A stretch of 64,000 bases of DNA from Thysanoteuthis rhombus (GCA_963457665.1 OY735233.1:24664928-24728927); one strand, 5' to 3'. Shown: positions 11,436 through 22,280, counted from the stretch's first letter. Numbers and translations: made by a program. Notes: generated from the letters alone by a model not told the origin.

Positions 11436-11852
11436 TGCTATAGCTGTAGCCAACAAAGGTGGCGAAGGGTTGTATCCTATTTCATATGTGTGTGTGCGTG
11501 TGTGTTTCAGTGCTCCTGGCAATACTGTTTTGACATAAACATAAATCAATACTCAACAGGACCCAAGCTAAAAATGCATTTTTGTTTGTATGTTTGTTTG
11601 TTTTTTTTTGGGGGGGGGGGTTCTTTTAAATTTCTTTGATCTCTTGGGGCTTTCATTCTGATTCCCCCAAATCTACATGTTTTTAGATGTTTATTTGTTG
11701 TTGCTTTTTTTTTTGACTCTATTTTACATGTTTTCCCCTGGAAAACACCAGTGATGTCATAAATAAAACTTATTCAGACCATATTTACTCTTCGATGGAT
11801 TTTTTTTAATTACATGACTTCAGATTTTGACGCTACGGTTGTTCAATTATGG
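11436..11852 (+). mobile_element. MITE family Y, copy 2
   Basis: Starts with a decayed left end (gtagccaacaaaggtggcga) and ends with gctacggttgttcaattatg, the inverted counterpart. The interior holds tgctcctggcaatactg and the later cccctggaaaacaccagtg block found in Y3 and Y5. A T9G11-like tract occurs inside. Confidence 0.7.
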
Positions 11853-11929
11853 ACTTTGACGGCGAGTTTTCATTCTCCCCTTAAACTATGTGTCAACATA
11901 GGACCATCTACCGTTGACACCTGGCAGTT

Positions 11930-12345
11930 ACGTTGAGGTTGAAACGGTAAAATTGAAGATAATACTCAGGACAAGTCTTGTGACCAACGACTTTTTGGTA
12001 GCATTCTGTGTTAGGGGTGATCAATGAAGTTACTTCTCTCGCCTTTTGTTGGGTGGTCATCTCTAAAAAGTCCAAACTTTCAGAGAAAAAAAGCCGGTCA
12101 CAAATCGAAGAGCCAATTACGCATAAACTTACACTGTAAGTTGAGCCTCCCCTAAAACCCATTGAGGGTATTTCTACGAAAATCTAAACAATAACGTGCA
12201 AATGTTTAAACCTTTAGCCCTCTAGCTCCGTTGGTGCGACCTGTATGTACGACCCGTTATTGCCTGCCAATTAGCCCCTCTTAAAAAATGAAAAAAATTT
12301 ATGTTGATGTTGATAATTTTGATAGTTTCAGATAGTTTCTTCAAA
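11930..12345 (+). mobile_element. MITE family F, copy 1
   Basis: Interior blocks shared with the other F copies include gggtgatcaatgaa, gagaaaaaaagccggtcaca, agctccgttggtgcgacctg and a terminal ttgataattttgatagtttc. The ends are decayed compared with F2 and F7, so the boundaries are approximate. Confidence 0.65.
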
Positions 12346-12944
12346 TGACAGGCACAGTGTATACCTACTTGTCAATTTCTAGGATGATTTGTACGTTCAT
12401 TATGTATGTACATTACAATGAACCATGACTGAGAATAACAATGCTTCATCACAGAACCAAAGCGAGAACTTTAAAGATTATTCTCATAATATAAAAAAAA
12501 TATCACTTAGTTTGTTTGTTCATTAGTTTTCTGTCGCGCTAAAGGAAGAGGGGAATAGGGCACTGCAAAGACACCGATAGAATAGGGTGCTATTGGTAAA
12601 AAAAATCAACTGCGTCAGAGTGTTTGCTGGAAGAAGGTAACTGATGTTGGCAACATCGGTACTAGCGCTGATGGTGTTTCAATTTCGTTTTGAACACAAA
12701 TCTGCTACTTAGTGTTTAGAAATTATTCAAAACCAGGAATTATGAAGAGATGCAGGAAATCGATGGTAAATCAAATTTCATTTGGGGTTTGCATTTTTTT
12801 TCTTTTTTTGGTTTGCAATGAATATATTTATATTAATATATGTTTCTACAATTTATCCATACGTAAATATTTACATCATTTTTTACGGGTATTTTGATCG
12901 TAGATACAATAAGTATCAAAATTTTCCGCAGAAATATAATACTG

Positions 12945-13414
12945 TCTCTCTTTACACCTTTCTTTTTTTCTTCTCTTTTTACCTTTCTTTTCTTCTCTTT
13001 TCACCTTTCTTTTCTTCTCTTTTCGCTTTTCTTTTCTTCTCTCTTCGCCTTTCTTTTCTTCTCTCTTCGCCTTCCTTCTCTCTCACTTTCTTTCTCTCTC
13101 AAAATCCGTCTCTCTCCTTCTCTCTTTTCTTCTCTCTCTTTTTCTCACAAACAGACGCAGATACAACCCCTCTCGCTTTTTATCACTAGACCTCTCTTTG
13201 TTTCTCTGTCTTTCTAATCTTCTCTTGCCCTTTCTCTCTCTCACATACAGACACAGTTTTTTCTCTCTTTTTCTCTGTCTCTCTCACACTCACAGTCTCT
13301 CTTTTTCTCTCTTCAGTATTCCCTTCCTTTCTCTCTCTCACATTCACTGACACACTGACGCTCTCTTTCTCTCTCATAGACAGATAGATACACACATGCA
13401 GCTTCTCTCTTCAT

Positions 13415-13465
<51 letters not shown>

Positions 13466-13598
13466 CCTCTCACACTCGGTCTCTCTCTTTCTCACTTCAT
13501 CATTCCCTTCCTTTCTCTCTCTCACACACCCACATTCACAGACACACAGAGGCTCCCTTTCTCTCTTTCTCTCTCATAGACAGATAGACACACACATG

Positions 13599-13684
<86 letters not shown>

Positions 13685-13690
13685 AATTCT
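12945..13690 (+). repeat. Polypyrimidine tract (CT/TTTC-rich)
   Basis: About 740 bp dominated by C and T on the plus strand, with (TC)n runs at 13410-13460 and 13600-13680. The first part shows a roughly 22 bp period (ctttcttttcttctcttttc). Long homopyrimidine runs like this can form triplex DNA. The apparent proteins on either strand are low-complexity artefacts. Confidence 0.9.
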
Positions 13691-13820
13691 GTGACAATAA
13701 AAAGAAATGTCTCAGCCTTTCCGGTTGTCCTTTGACGATTTGCCGTGAATTCTGATAATCGATAATAACCACTCAAGACATTGTGTTGGAGTTTTAAGCA
13801 AAAAAGAAACAACTCTGTTT

Positions 13821-14272
13821 AATCACAATAGAAACTTTCACGTCTTTAGGCAGCATGTCATGTTGGAGGTGATCAATTAAATATTTGAAAGAGGTCTCAC
13901 CAATAGATAAGAATAAGAATGAATAAGATCTTTCCTCGTCTTTAGTTGGGGATAATCAGTGAAAAAGAGTTTGTATTCTCAAAATAAAAGTGTGAGCACT
14001 GCCGGTGACAGACTAAAGGACAAATCTAAAATAAACTTACTTAAATTGAACCCTCCCTCTAAAAAAATCTTATTTAGGTGTGCATTTAAAAAAAAAACAA
14101 ACAATAAACTTTGTTTCTCTAAACCTAACATGGAGTAAATATTTTCATTTTCAGTCCTATAGCTCCATTGGTGCGACCTGTGTGCATCATACGTTCATCT
14201 TTTTCCAGACAGACTGAGCTAAAAACTGAAGAAACCTATGTTGACAGTCTTGATTGACGGTTTATAATCAAT
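13821..14272 (+). mobile_element. MITE family F, copy 2
   Basis: A near full-length F copy of about 450 bp. The left end aatcacaatagaaactttca and right end gacagtcttgattgacggtt form an imperfect terminal inverted repeat. The interior keeps ggtgatcaatta, agctccattggtgcgacctg and aaaaactgaagaaacctatg. There is no coding capacity. Confidence 0.7.
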
Positions 14273-15302
14273 GAATTTATCGTAGCAGAAAATCGTAAGT
14301 TTTCTACCCTTTTGTTTATCACTGCCAACGAATCGTAAGAGGTGTTTGTATCAACACATGTTTGTCTATTCGTCCATACTATATCTCCAAAAGTTCTCCA
14401 AATATTCCTATGACATTATGTAGAAGGGTGGGCAATGAGCTAATGGAGAATCGATCGAATTCAGAGGCAGATTCGAGAGATATACTTTCATATATCAAGA
14501 CAATGGTCCTAAATACGAAAAATCGCAAACACTAACATTCCATGCATCATAGGTATATAGTAACAATAACGTTGGAAGATGTATGCGCTCTCTGGGTGCT
14601 TTTTGGTCGTTGTTGTTTTGTTTTTGTTTTTTTTTTCTTTTCTTAGAGTTCCAATAATGTGCAAAAATCAATATACAGTGATCATTCGTTTGATGTTTGC
14701 TAAGAACAATTCAAAAACTGCAAACTCATCTTAGTGTGAAATTAAAGTTTGCCACGATTTGAGGCGTTATGCTCAAGTCTTCATCTTGTGAAAAAGATTT
14801 TTTTTACATGTGCCAGAATCTCGGGCATCGATTGCAGCCATAGACTGACGTGCTGCTTGGTTTTGTCCAACTGTTCAGGGAGCCAGACGTGAATTCAGCC
14901 ATTGGTCTTAAATCCCCGAAAGTTCGTTTGATCATCATCTGATACTATTGAATTGTCACAACTTCCGTCGTAATGGCGGTCTGTGTTCCTGATTAGATGG
15001 ATCCACAGGAAGTCAGTTATCTCGTCGATGGAAATGTTTAACGTTGTGTTCTTTGTTCAATGTTTCTGGGTCAGGGCCCTTGATCAATGCTGCCAATTTT
15101 CATGTTTTCCATCTGGATCTAGTTGGTTTTGGATGTCAGAAACTACTGTTCAGATGGGGTTAGGACAATAAGAAATGTTCTTTCAATTTATAGTAATAAA
15201 ATGAGTGATATTAATAAATTAGGTAATATCTAAATAGAATAAATATTTGAAAAAGATAAAGTCACGTTTAATTCATTAATAATATTCAATGTATTTCCTA
15301 GA
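14273..15302. other. No recognised feature
   Basis: Mixed-composition DNA. Open frames of about 60 codons occur but have no recognisable domain. Confidence 0.4.
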
Positions 15303-15329
15303 TTATATATATATATATATATATATATA
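15303..15329. repeat. Short (TA)n microsatellite
   Basis: TA dinucleotide run of about 26 bp. Confidence 0.95.
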
Positions 15330-15699
15330 AGATCTACTCCAAATCAACTCAGTGTTGAGTGTATCGGGCACTTAATGGTATAAACCAATCACACATCGGA
15401 TGTTGTATTGTATCATATTGTATTCCTGATTTGTATTGTACATATACATGTGTGTGTGAGTGTGTGTATTTAAAGATGGTTTACTCAATTGTATATGTAT
15501 TTGGCTATACATCCCTTGCTAGAAATCCTCACAAAGGACTAGCGCAGCTATGCTCTAACTTTCAGACTTGTTTAATAATAAGGAACCCTGCATAAAATAT
15601 GCTAGAAATCATTTTCTTGTCTCAACCAAAAGACTCTGGTATTTGACGGTGTCTGTGGTTATTGAGTGACGCGTATATATATAAGCCAACTAATCATCA

Positions 15700-16095
15700 T
15701 CTTTTTTCTTATCTTTCTTTCTCTATCTTCCTTTTTCCTCTTCCCCTTTTTCTCTTTCTTCTTTTCTCCTTTTCTTTATCCAACTCTCTTTCTTCTACTT
15801 CATTTTTTTTATCTTTCTTCTTTCTCTCTTTCTTTCACCATCTTCCTCTATCTTTCTTTTTCCTCTTCTCCTTTATCTCTTTCTTCTCTCCTCCTTCTTC
15901 TTTCACTCCATCCGTCTTCTCTCTATCAATTCTTCTCACGTTTTTCCTTTCATTACGTTTTACTTTCTCTAGGTCCCGTTATACTCTATTTTTCTCCTTC
16001 TCTCTCTCTCTCTGTATTTCCATCCTTTCATTCCCCCCCTTCTTTCATTCTTCTATGTTCCTATCATCCTTCTTTCTCTTTCCCAGGATGTTCTC
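15700..16095 (+). repeat. Polypyrimidine tract
   Basis: About 400 bp of T/C-rich sequence with tttct, ttcct and ctctct motifs, same strand polarity as the blocks at 12945, 32450 and 40555. It yields spurious Ser/Phe/Leu-rich frames. Confidence 0.85.
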
Positions 16096-16342
16096 CCATT
16101 AATCGTTCGCCATATGTCTGTCTCAAACATGTCCCGCCTACGAAACGATTCGAGGAAGATGCACACTTTCCCAGCCCAGCCCTGCCCCCTGGACCTTCCA
16201 GTAGTCCCACTTTGATGCAGTCCCTTCATTATGACGTTATCTCATTCTTTTCGAAGCGCCGACCAATCCTGACTCATAACCTGTCGTCATGTAAATACAA
16301 ATCCTCGATTGAAGTCTTTCCATGTTTATGTGTTATTAATTC

Positions 16343-16467
16343 GTCAGGAACGAACCGACTAATTTGCTTATTCATAGAAACAAACGCCCACCAGGGAATC
16401 AACTGGGATGACGTGGGATTCAATGCCTTCATTTGATCATCAAATCATTAAAACAGCGAACGCCGAA
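16343..16467 (+). repeat. Left member of a 125 bp direct repeat
   Basis: Shares caggaacgaaccgact, ttattcatagaa, acgcccac and the final gcgaacgccg with 16770-16893. Identity by eye is clearly above background. Between the two lies an inverted repeat at about 16483-16511 and 16718-16753 (gtgggtggagagag against ctctttctctgacccac). Confidence 0.65.
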
Positions 16468-16769
16468 TTATACAACGGAGACTGTGGGTGGAGAGAGAGA
16501 GAGGGGGGGGGACACACTCACGTAGGCAGAGGCAGAGACTCTGAAGGAAACTGAGTACAGTGAATCGGACACAGACCAAGTTGCTACACTGCTGAGAGAT
16601 ACATAAGGCAGTCCAGGCGTCGCACCGTGTACGATCTTCTGCCTGTCTGGTGATGCCGTTCCGGGTTCTCTTGACTAGTCTAAGGTCCCTCTCCATTATC
16701 TGTCACCGGCTCATCTTGGTCCATCCCCCCCCCCACTCTTTCTCTGACCCACTGGCATCCATTTAGCTT

Positions 16770-16893
16770 ACCAGGAACATACCGACTGATACGTTTATTC
16801 ATAGAATCGAACGCCCACGAGTGTATCAATTGGGATGTCGAGCAATTAAGTGTGTTCATTTGACCGTTAACTCAAATCAAATAGCAAATGCCG
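16770..16893 (+). repeat. Right member of a 125 bp direct repeat
   Basis: Second copy of the repeat at 16343-16467. The pair could be the ends of a small element or an old duplication. Confidence 0.65.
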
Positions 16894-17607
16894 TAGAATG
16901 TAAAAGAAAGAGAAACTAGGGTTTACAGTTTGATTATGGTTTGACCAATTTTCCTTGATTATCATTATCAAACTCTAGAGTTGACTTTGTTTTCGTAGGG
17001 TAGCAATATCAAGTCAACGAAATCTAATGAGTCATACAAGCAAAACTATAACGTACACACAAACTGATAACGTGTCGAAGAACAACGAAAAATGACAGTG
17101 TCTGATTTCTTGCATACGATGAATAGAATAGAATACATTTTATTACACGAAACGAACAATAACAAATTAATTTTCGTATAATCATTCCTAGGTAAGAAAA
17201 CTGACGGATTTAAGAAAAAATTGATCGATTTTAAAACTGTATTCCTTGCAGTGTTTTGTTTGTTTCAAAGTTAAAAGGTATTTTTTGCAAACTTTGAATC
17301 TCTTTCTAATACAGGAATTGAAACTGGATACGTAGTTTTGGAATGATATTGTATGGGAAGGGGAATTCTGTTTTGTTTACTTTTTAGAATTGCATGAAGC
17401 AAGGGAGTTGACCCTAGTGCAGCCACACTTGAAAATAAAAAGGCTTCTTATTGTTTGATTTTTATCGAAAATTGTTGATCTTAATCGTTGAATACGAAAA
17501 GTATTTTATACTTTTAATTGATTTTCTTGATTTAAATCAATAATCACCGAAAACTTATCCGGTTCAACGAGTCGCTAAATTACCGTTCCATCTATCGGAA
17601 AACTTTG

Positions 17608-17935
17608 TTGGCAGATCTACAAACTCTTTTACGCCAGGAAGTTGTTTATGTACGGTGCTGCTCAACCGACTAAGCTACTGGAGTCCTTACCACTTGGATT
17701 CATCTTTCATTTTTTCCCATGATCGTTCGGTGTCATATCTGTTTTTGCTTTTCGGTACATTTGTTGTAACAATATAATTGATAGTATTGGCAGATCTACA
17801 AACTCTTTCACCCCAGGAAGTTACCTATGTGCAGTACTGCTCAACCGACTAAGCTACTGAAGTCCTTATGGCTTTAATTCATATTTCATCTTTTCCCAAG
17901 GTCGTTGAGTGCCATATCTGTTCGAGAAAGCCTGG
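17608..17935 (-). mobile_element. Tandem pair of tRNA-like SINE fragments (family B)
   Basis: Two direct copies about 180 bp apart begin at 17608 and 17788 with ttggcagatctacaaactct. Read on the minus strand, each contains an A-box-like gtagcttagtcggttgagca. The repeats continue through ccca(t/a)g(a/g)tcgtt and catatctgtt. No clear B box remains. Confidence 0.6.
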
Positions 17936-18174
17936 CAGCCGGATAAGAGTGATGAAGCAGCGACAATGAGAATACTCGTTTGAATACTCGTTGAATAAAC
18001 ATTTTGACTCCTCGTATGATTTTAGATACAGGCATTATCTTTTTTATACAGCAATTTTTGTTAGATAAAATAAAAAAATTATTATTGATTATTGCCTGCT
18101 ATTAAACTTCATCTTAATTTTTGCTGCTTTTTATTAAAACTCGAAACCAGGCGAGAGTGATTCCTCACTTGATA

Positions 18175-18605
18175 TCTTCTTCTTTTGAGGATTTCAAGGA
18201 GATTCGTTATTGGAACCTAACCATTAGATTGAATTTTAAACTGAGAAGCATGCAACGCGCCCGAAAGTGAATCATGCTCAACATCAGATGGAGTAATCAC
18301 ATGACAGCTCAGTATATCAGAGGAAAGACAGGGGTTCGAGATATCATGAAAATCTTTAGGAAACTCAAATGGTAGTGGGTTGGTCATGTTGCAAGAATGT
18401 CAGACAACCCCTGGAGACCACGACTCACAACATGGATCCCCAGAGATCATATGCAAAAATATGGCTGGCAAAATATGAAATGGCGTGACGGACGACAAAT
18501 TTAGAAAGTATCGGTTCTGCAACGCTCATGATAGAGAGGTTTGCCAAATCTTGAAGAAGATTTATGTCGAACGACAGGTGCTAAAAGGTTGCTGATGATA
18601 AACTC
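18175..18605 (+). pseudogene. RTE-type LINE 3' end copy
   Basis: Keeps aaactgagaagcatgcaacg, then IRWSNHMTAQYIRGKT and RMSDNPWRPRLTTWIPRDHM, and ends near gctaaaaggttgctgatga. Frame breaks (for example after KWRDG) show decay. It is the first of three RTE copies clustered in 1.8 kb, all on the plus strand. Confidence 0.8.
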
Positions 18606-18634
18606 AGACCATCAATTTGAGTAAACATTGGTAA

Positions 18635-18715
18635 TCGGAAATGAGAAGTAGCTCCCGGTGAGACTCAAACTCACGTCCCTTTTGTAAATGAGTAATGTGG
18701 TAATGAAATACGACT
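18635..18715 (-). mobile_element. tRNA-like SINE fragment
   Basis: The minus strand contains a B-box-like gtgagtttgagtctcaccgg, with a possible A box upstream. Only the head is recognisable. Confidence 0.4.
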
Positions 18716-18973
18716 CCTGGCCACAACTGAGGACAAGTTGTCTCATGCCATATGATCAGAATGTATGAATCTATACGCTTATACGCTTGTATATCTCAAA
18801 AATCTCTTTCCTCCCTGCCAACATCAACCAGGAAAACAGGATTTCATACTGAAGTCACGACTTCCTAGGACCAGCGACCACGAGATAATATCTTATACAT
18901 ATGTAAGTGTACTTACAGTGAATACAACATGCAAACACACCATCTGTATCCAGCGCAAATAATACCGATAAAA

Positions 18974-18983
<10 letters not shown>

Positions 18984-19057
<74 letters not shown>

Positions 19058-19065
19058 ATATATAT
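18984..19065. repeat. (TA)n microsatellite
   Basis: About 80 bp of TA, abutting the RTE copy that follows. Confidence 0.95.
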
Positions 19066-19445
19066 CAAGAGACAAACCCACAAACTGAGAAGCATGCAAC
19101 GTACGCATGAGAGAATCATGCTCAACCCCACATGGAGAGACAGCACAATGTATCAGGAAGAAAATGGGGGTCAGAGAAATCATTAGAATCCATTATAAAA
19201 CTCAAATGGCAATGGGCAGGCCATGTTGCGAGAATGAAAGACAACCAATGGACATCACAACTCACAACATGGATCCCTACAGACTGCATGCAAAACTAAG
19301 ACCGACAAAAGACAAGATGGACAGATGAACTAGACAAATCCAGAAAATACTGGCTCTGCGATGCCCATAATAGAGAAATGTGGTGGATCCTGGGGAAGGT
19401 CTATGTCCAATGACGGACGTTAAAACACTGATGATGATACATATA
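19066..19445 (+). pseudogene. RTE-type LINE 3' end copy
   Basis: Begins at aagagacaaacccacaaact directly after the TA run and ends with gttaaaacactgatgatgat. The stop codon merges into the tail. It carries a frameshift within the TAQYIRKK block. A retrozyme-like fragment follows within a few bases of the tail. Confidence 0.8.
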
Positions 19446-19448
19446 TCA

Positions 19449-19555
19449 TTGTATCATCCACAGACAGCTGTTTCGTTGTATTACAACTCTTCAGTGTGGC
19501 TATAGACAATCCGTTATCCCATCCAGTATCACGAGGTAGGATTGAAACCTGGCGA
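19449..19555 (-). mobile_element. Retrozyme-like element fragment with hammerhead
   Basis: The minus strand runs from the B-box-like ggtttcaatcctacctcgtg through ggatgggat to the hammerhead. It sits between two RTE copies, immediately after the ATG-repeat tail of the first. The body upstream of the B-box region is missing. Confidence 0.8.
19453..19507 (-). ncRNA. Type I hammerhead ribozyme (copy b, core intact)
   Basis: On the minus strand all core elements are present in order: CCACA (stem I), CTGAAGA, GTTGT-AAT-ACAAC (stem II), GAAA, a stem III made from ACAG/CTGT, the GTC cleavage triplet, and TGTGG (stem I). The distal part of stem I is GTC against GAT. Cleavage is predicted right after GTC. 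Confidence 0.85.
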
Positions 19556-19587
19556 ATAGAAAAACATAATTAGGACGATGGTAACCT

Positions 19588-19933
19588 AACCAAGAGACAG
19601 ACCCATAAATTGAGAACCATGCAACGTACACATGAAAGAATTATGCTGGGCCTCACATGGAGAAACCACAAGACAGCACAGTACATCCGAGAATCCATCA
19701 AAAATCTCAAATGGCGGTGGGCTGGCCATGTTGCAAGAATGGCAGACAACCGTTGGACATCACGACTCACGACATGGATCCCCCAGGATCACATGCGCAA
19801 CCGAGGCTAGCAGAATATTAGATGGAGAGACGAGCTAGACAAGTTCAGGAAGTACTTGCTCCGCGACGCCCATGATAGAGAACTGTGACAAATCCGGGGA
19901 TAGGTCTATGTCCAACGACAGACCTTAAAAGAC

Positions 19934-19970
<37 letters not shown>

Positions 19971-19971
19971 A
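19588..19971 (+). pseudogene. RTE-type LINE 3' end with intact ATG-repeat tail
   Basis: This is the best preserved 3' end. It reads [40 protein letters not shown] and TSRLTTWIPQDHMRNRG, then a stop inside the next block. It ends gaccttaaaagactga directly continued by (TGA)n/(ATG)n of about 35 bp. There is no 3' untranslated region between the ORF end and the tail. RTE-clade elements are known for very short 3' ends with such repeats. Confidence 0.85.
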
Positions 19972-20303
19972 GTAGACCGTTGTCAAAGTTAACAATAACA
20001 ATCTAAAGATATGTTTATAAGTCTTTTTACTTCCGTGTACTTTTCAAGGTACGATGTTCGTTTATGGAATGAAGTGTCGCTTTGTCTTTGAACATTGCAA
20101 ATATTTGAACAATTGCTCTGTGTATTTATTTATGACTTCGTTCATATGCACGGGGGGGGATAGGCATTGTTCCGTCCCTGTGTCTCGAGACAAACTGCTT
20201 GAGGAAATCGCTTAAGTGATCACAAAAACAAATGCTCCAAACTTGTAACGGAAGTAGAATTCTTTTTTTTTTCATGCCCTTTTTCACCCTTTTTTTTTTT
20301 TTT

Positions 20304-20447
20304 TCGTCTAATTATTACAACGCCATTACTCAGCGCCATTTTGAATATCGCGGAAAAGATTTTTTCCCTTTTTCTAAATCCATTAGTAATCCTAAAAGTA
20401 AAACCTAAATAATTGGAGACGGAAAAATGTTGAGACTTGAGTGACTT
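20304..20447 (+). repeat. Left direct repeat of a possible TRIM-like unit
   Basis: Begins tcgtctaattattacaacgc and ends gagacttgagtgact. It matches 20768-20916 along its whole length with scattered differences. About 320 bp lies between. No polyprotein, primer site or polypurine tract can be firmly recognised, so the LTR interpretation is tentative. Confidence 0.6.
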
Positions 20448-20767
20448 GACACACTTGACTCAAGGCAGTCCGTCGACATCGAAGATGGTGGCCTCTATTC
20501 CTGTTCTCGGTATCAATTTTTTTGGTTTTAAGATTGATTTGTCTTTGGTTTTGTCTTTTGGCTTCCATTATTTGTTAGGGTTTTGTCTTCATTGTCCATG
20601 GGTTTGTTGGTGGCTTCTCGGGCCAAAGTTGGACGCACACAACTTAAGATCGGGTCGGCGATACCGTCCCTCGGAGCTTGGGACCCCGGGTCGTCCTCTC
20701 ATATCAGCGAGAATATCGTTGGTTCCAGGCAGCTTTGCATATTTCTTTCTCTTTTCCCCGCTTTCTC

Positions 20768-20916
20768 TCGTCTAATCATTAAAACACCATTACTCAATGT
20801 CATTTTGGATATCACGAAATAGAACTTCCCCTCTTTCTAAATCCATTAGTTATCCTGAGAGTAAAAATAAAATAATTGAAGGCATAAGAAAAAAAAAGTA
20901 GAGACTTAAGTGACTA
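20768..20916 (+). repeat. Right direct repeat of a possible TRIM-like unit
   Basis: Second copy of the 20304-20447 repeat (tcgtctaatcattaaaacac to gagacttaagtgact). The interval 20448-20767 is richer in G and C than its surroundings and has short open frames only. Confidence 0.6.
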
Positions 20917-21283
20917 CCATTTAGGCATTAAAACATTTTATTTCGCTTTCACATTGGCTTACATTGTCCAAAAATATGTTTATGACAGCTGTTTATATTT
21001 CGCTTTTATTGAGTGAAGAACTATCTTCGACTTCGTTGTCTTTATCATCTGGGAGAAATGTTTAGAATAAAGGCAATGCCTCATTCCCGAATTCAAGACA
21101 ATACAGGAAGGCTGAAGATTTTATCGGTCGAAATGTAGTGTTAAAAATATCTTATATCATGACAAGGTCCGAAAACTACATCTGCATTGTTATCGCTGAT
21201 TTAGATTAGGATTATCTCTTGATAATCTCAACTCATATTTTTTTGTTCCCTCTCTACCTCGGGTGTACTTCTAGTGTTAGAAA

Positions 21284-21478
21284 TCGTCAATCAAAACTGT
21301 CGCTAAAACTGTCAACATTGGTTTCTTTCAGTTTTCAAGTTGGTTTGGCTGAATATGTATGTATGCCTACAGACCGCACCAATAGGGTTCGAAGGCTAAA
21401 AATATTAACATACTCCTTCTTATGGCTACAAGAATGTTTTTTGATTCTGATTTTCAAATTAGCCCCAGTAGGTTTCTA
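21284..21478 (-). mobile_element. MITE family F, copy 3 (first half, interrupted)
   Basis: Starts at the inverted end cgtcaatcaaaactgtcgct. It continues through tggtttctttcagtttt and the agaccgcaccaatagggtt block (reverse of the family sequence ending ggtgcgacc), as far as agccccagtaggtttctag. The other half of the same orientation resumes near 22050. The simplest reading is one F element split by a later insertion. Confidence 0.65.
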
Positions 21479-21586
<108 letters not shown>

Positions 21587-21605
21587 CTGGAAGGGATAAT
21601 GGATA

Positions 21606-21660
21606 GTCTATAGCCACACTGAAGAGTTGTAATACAACAAAACAGCTATCTGTGGATGAC
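21606..21660 (+). ncRNA. Degenerate type I hammerhead ribozyme (copy c)
   Basis: CCACA, CTGAAGA and stem II GTTGT-AAT-ACAAC are intact. G12 of the GAAA segment is A, and the cleavage triplet is ATC instead of GTC, which also weakens stem III. This copy is predicted inactive. Confidence 0.8.
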
Positions 21661-21943
21661 ACGATTATTTAATCATTATTATTATGATTAACGCTCCCTT
21701 ATTTAGGATTGAAGACTCTTTAAGTAAGGTAACTCGTTCATTATAAGCTATTATGGCAATGCTCTTCTAACTTTGGAATGGAGCACTCTGATGGATGGGG
21801 AATCGTGTGTAAGTTAATATATCGCTTAAATTCAGCCTTACAGACCGTCCAGATCGGCGTAGGGCAGGGGTCAGAATGTCAGCCTCTGGGTCTGAAGCGG
21901 AGGTTTCGATCCTACCTCGTGGTACTGGATGGAATATTGGATA

Positions 21944-21998
21944 GTTTATAGCCACACTGAAGAGTTGTGATACAACGAAACAGCTGTCTGTGGATGAC
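21944..21998 (+). ncRNA. Type I hammerhead ribozyme (copy d, core intact)
   Basis: CCACA, CTGAAGA, stem II GTTGT-GAT-ACAAC, GAAA, CAGCTGTC and TGTGG are all present. Distal stem I is GTT against GAC. The predicted cleavage site is after position 21988. Confidence 0.85.
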
Positions 21999-22049
21999 AC
22001 AATTATTTAATTATAATATACATATATACACACACATATATAGAGAGAG

Positions 22050-22263
22050 AGAAACTAAATGGTCAAAATTGCTGCATGGATGCCTTAGTTTGAATCCACT
22101 TTTTTTTTAAATTCAGACATGTTTAGTGATCACTACCCAACAAAAGGCGAAAGAAGTACTTTATTCATTAATCAACCCTTTTCTTAATTTTTTTTAATTG
22201 ATCTACCCCAACGAAGCCAATTGCCAAAATGCGGTCGTTGCGTGACAGTTTCAATTGACTGAC
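22050..22263 (-). mobile_element. MITE family F, copy 3 continued (second half)
   Basis: Contains tagtgatcactacccaacaa, ggcgaaagaagta and ttcattaatcaaccctttt, and ends in gacagtttcaattgactgac. That end is the inverted partner of the end at 21284. Together with 21284-21478 it forms one full F element interrupted by 21479-22049. Confidence 0.65.
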
Positions 22264-22280
22264 GAATCATTGTTTTTTCT

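Noticed and set aside
15666-16436. 256-codon frame
   Set aside because: The first two-thirds is polypyrimidine low complexity. The last part has no recognisable domain and overlaps a repeated segment.
19926-19970. CTGATGATG tails as hammerhead cores
   Set aside because: The match to CTGATGA is just the RTE stop codon and tail repeat; no GAAA segment or stems follow.
20437-20822. Open frames of 112 and 79 codons in the G/C-richer interval
   Set aside because: No recognisable domain; they span the inside and right arm of the direct-repeat pair and overlap in two frames.
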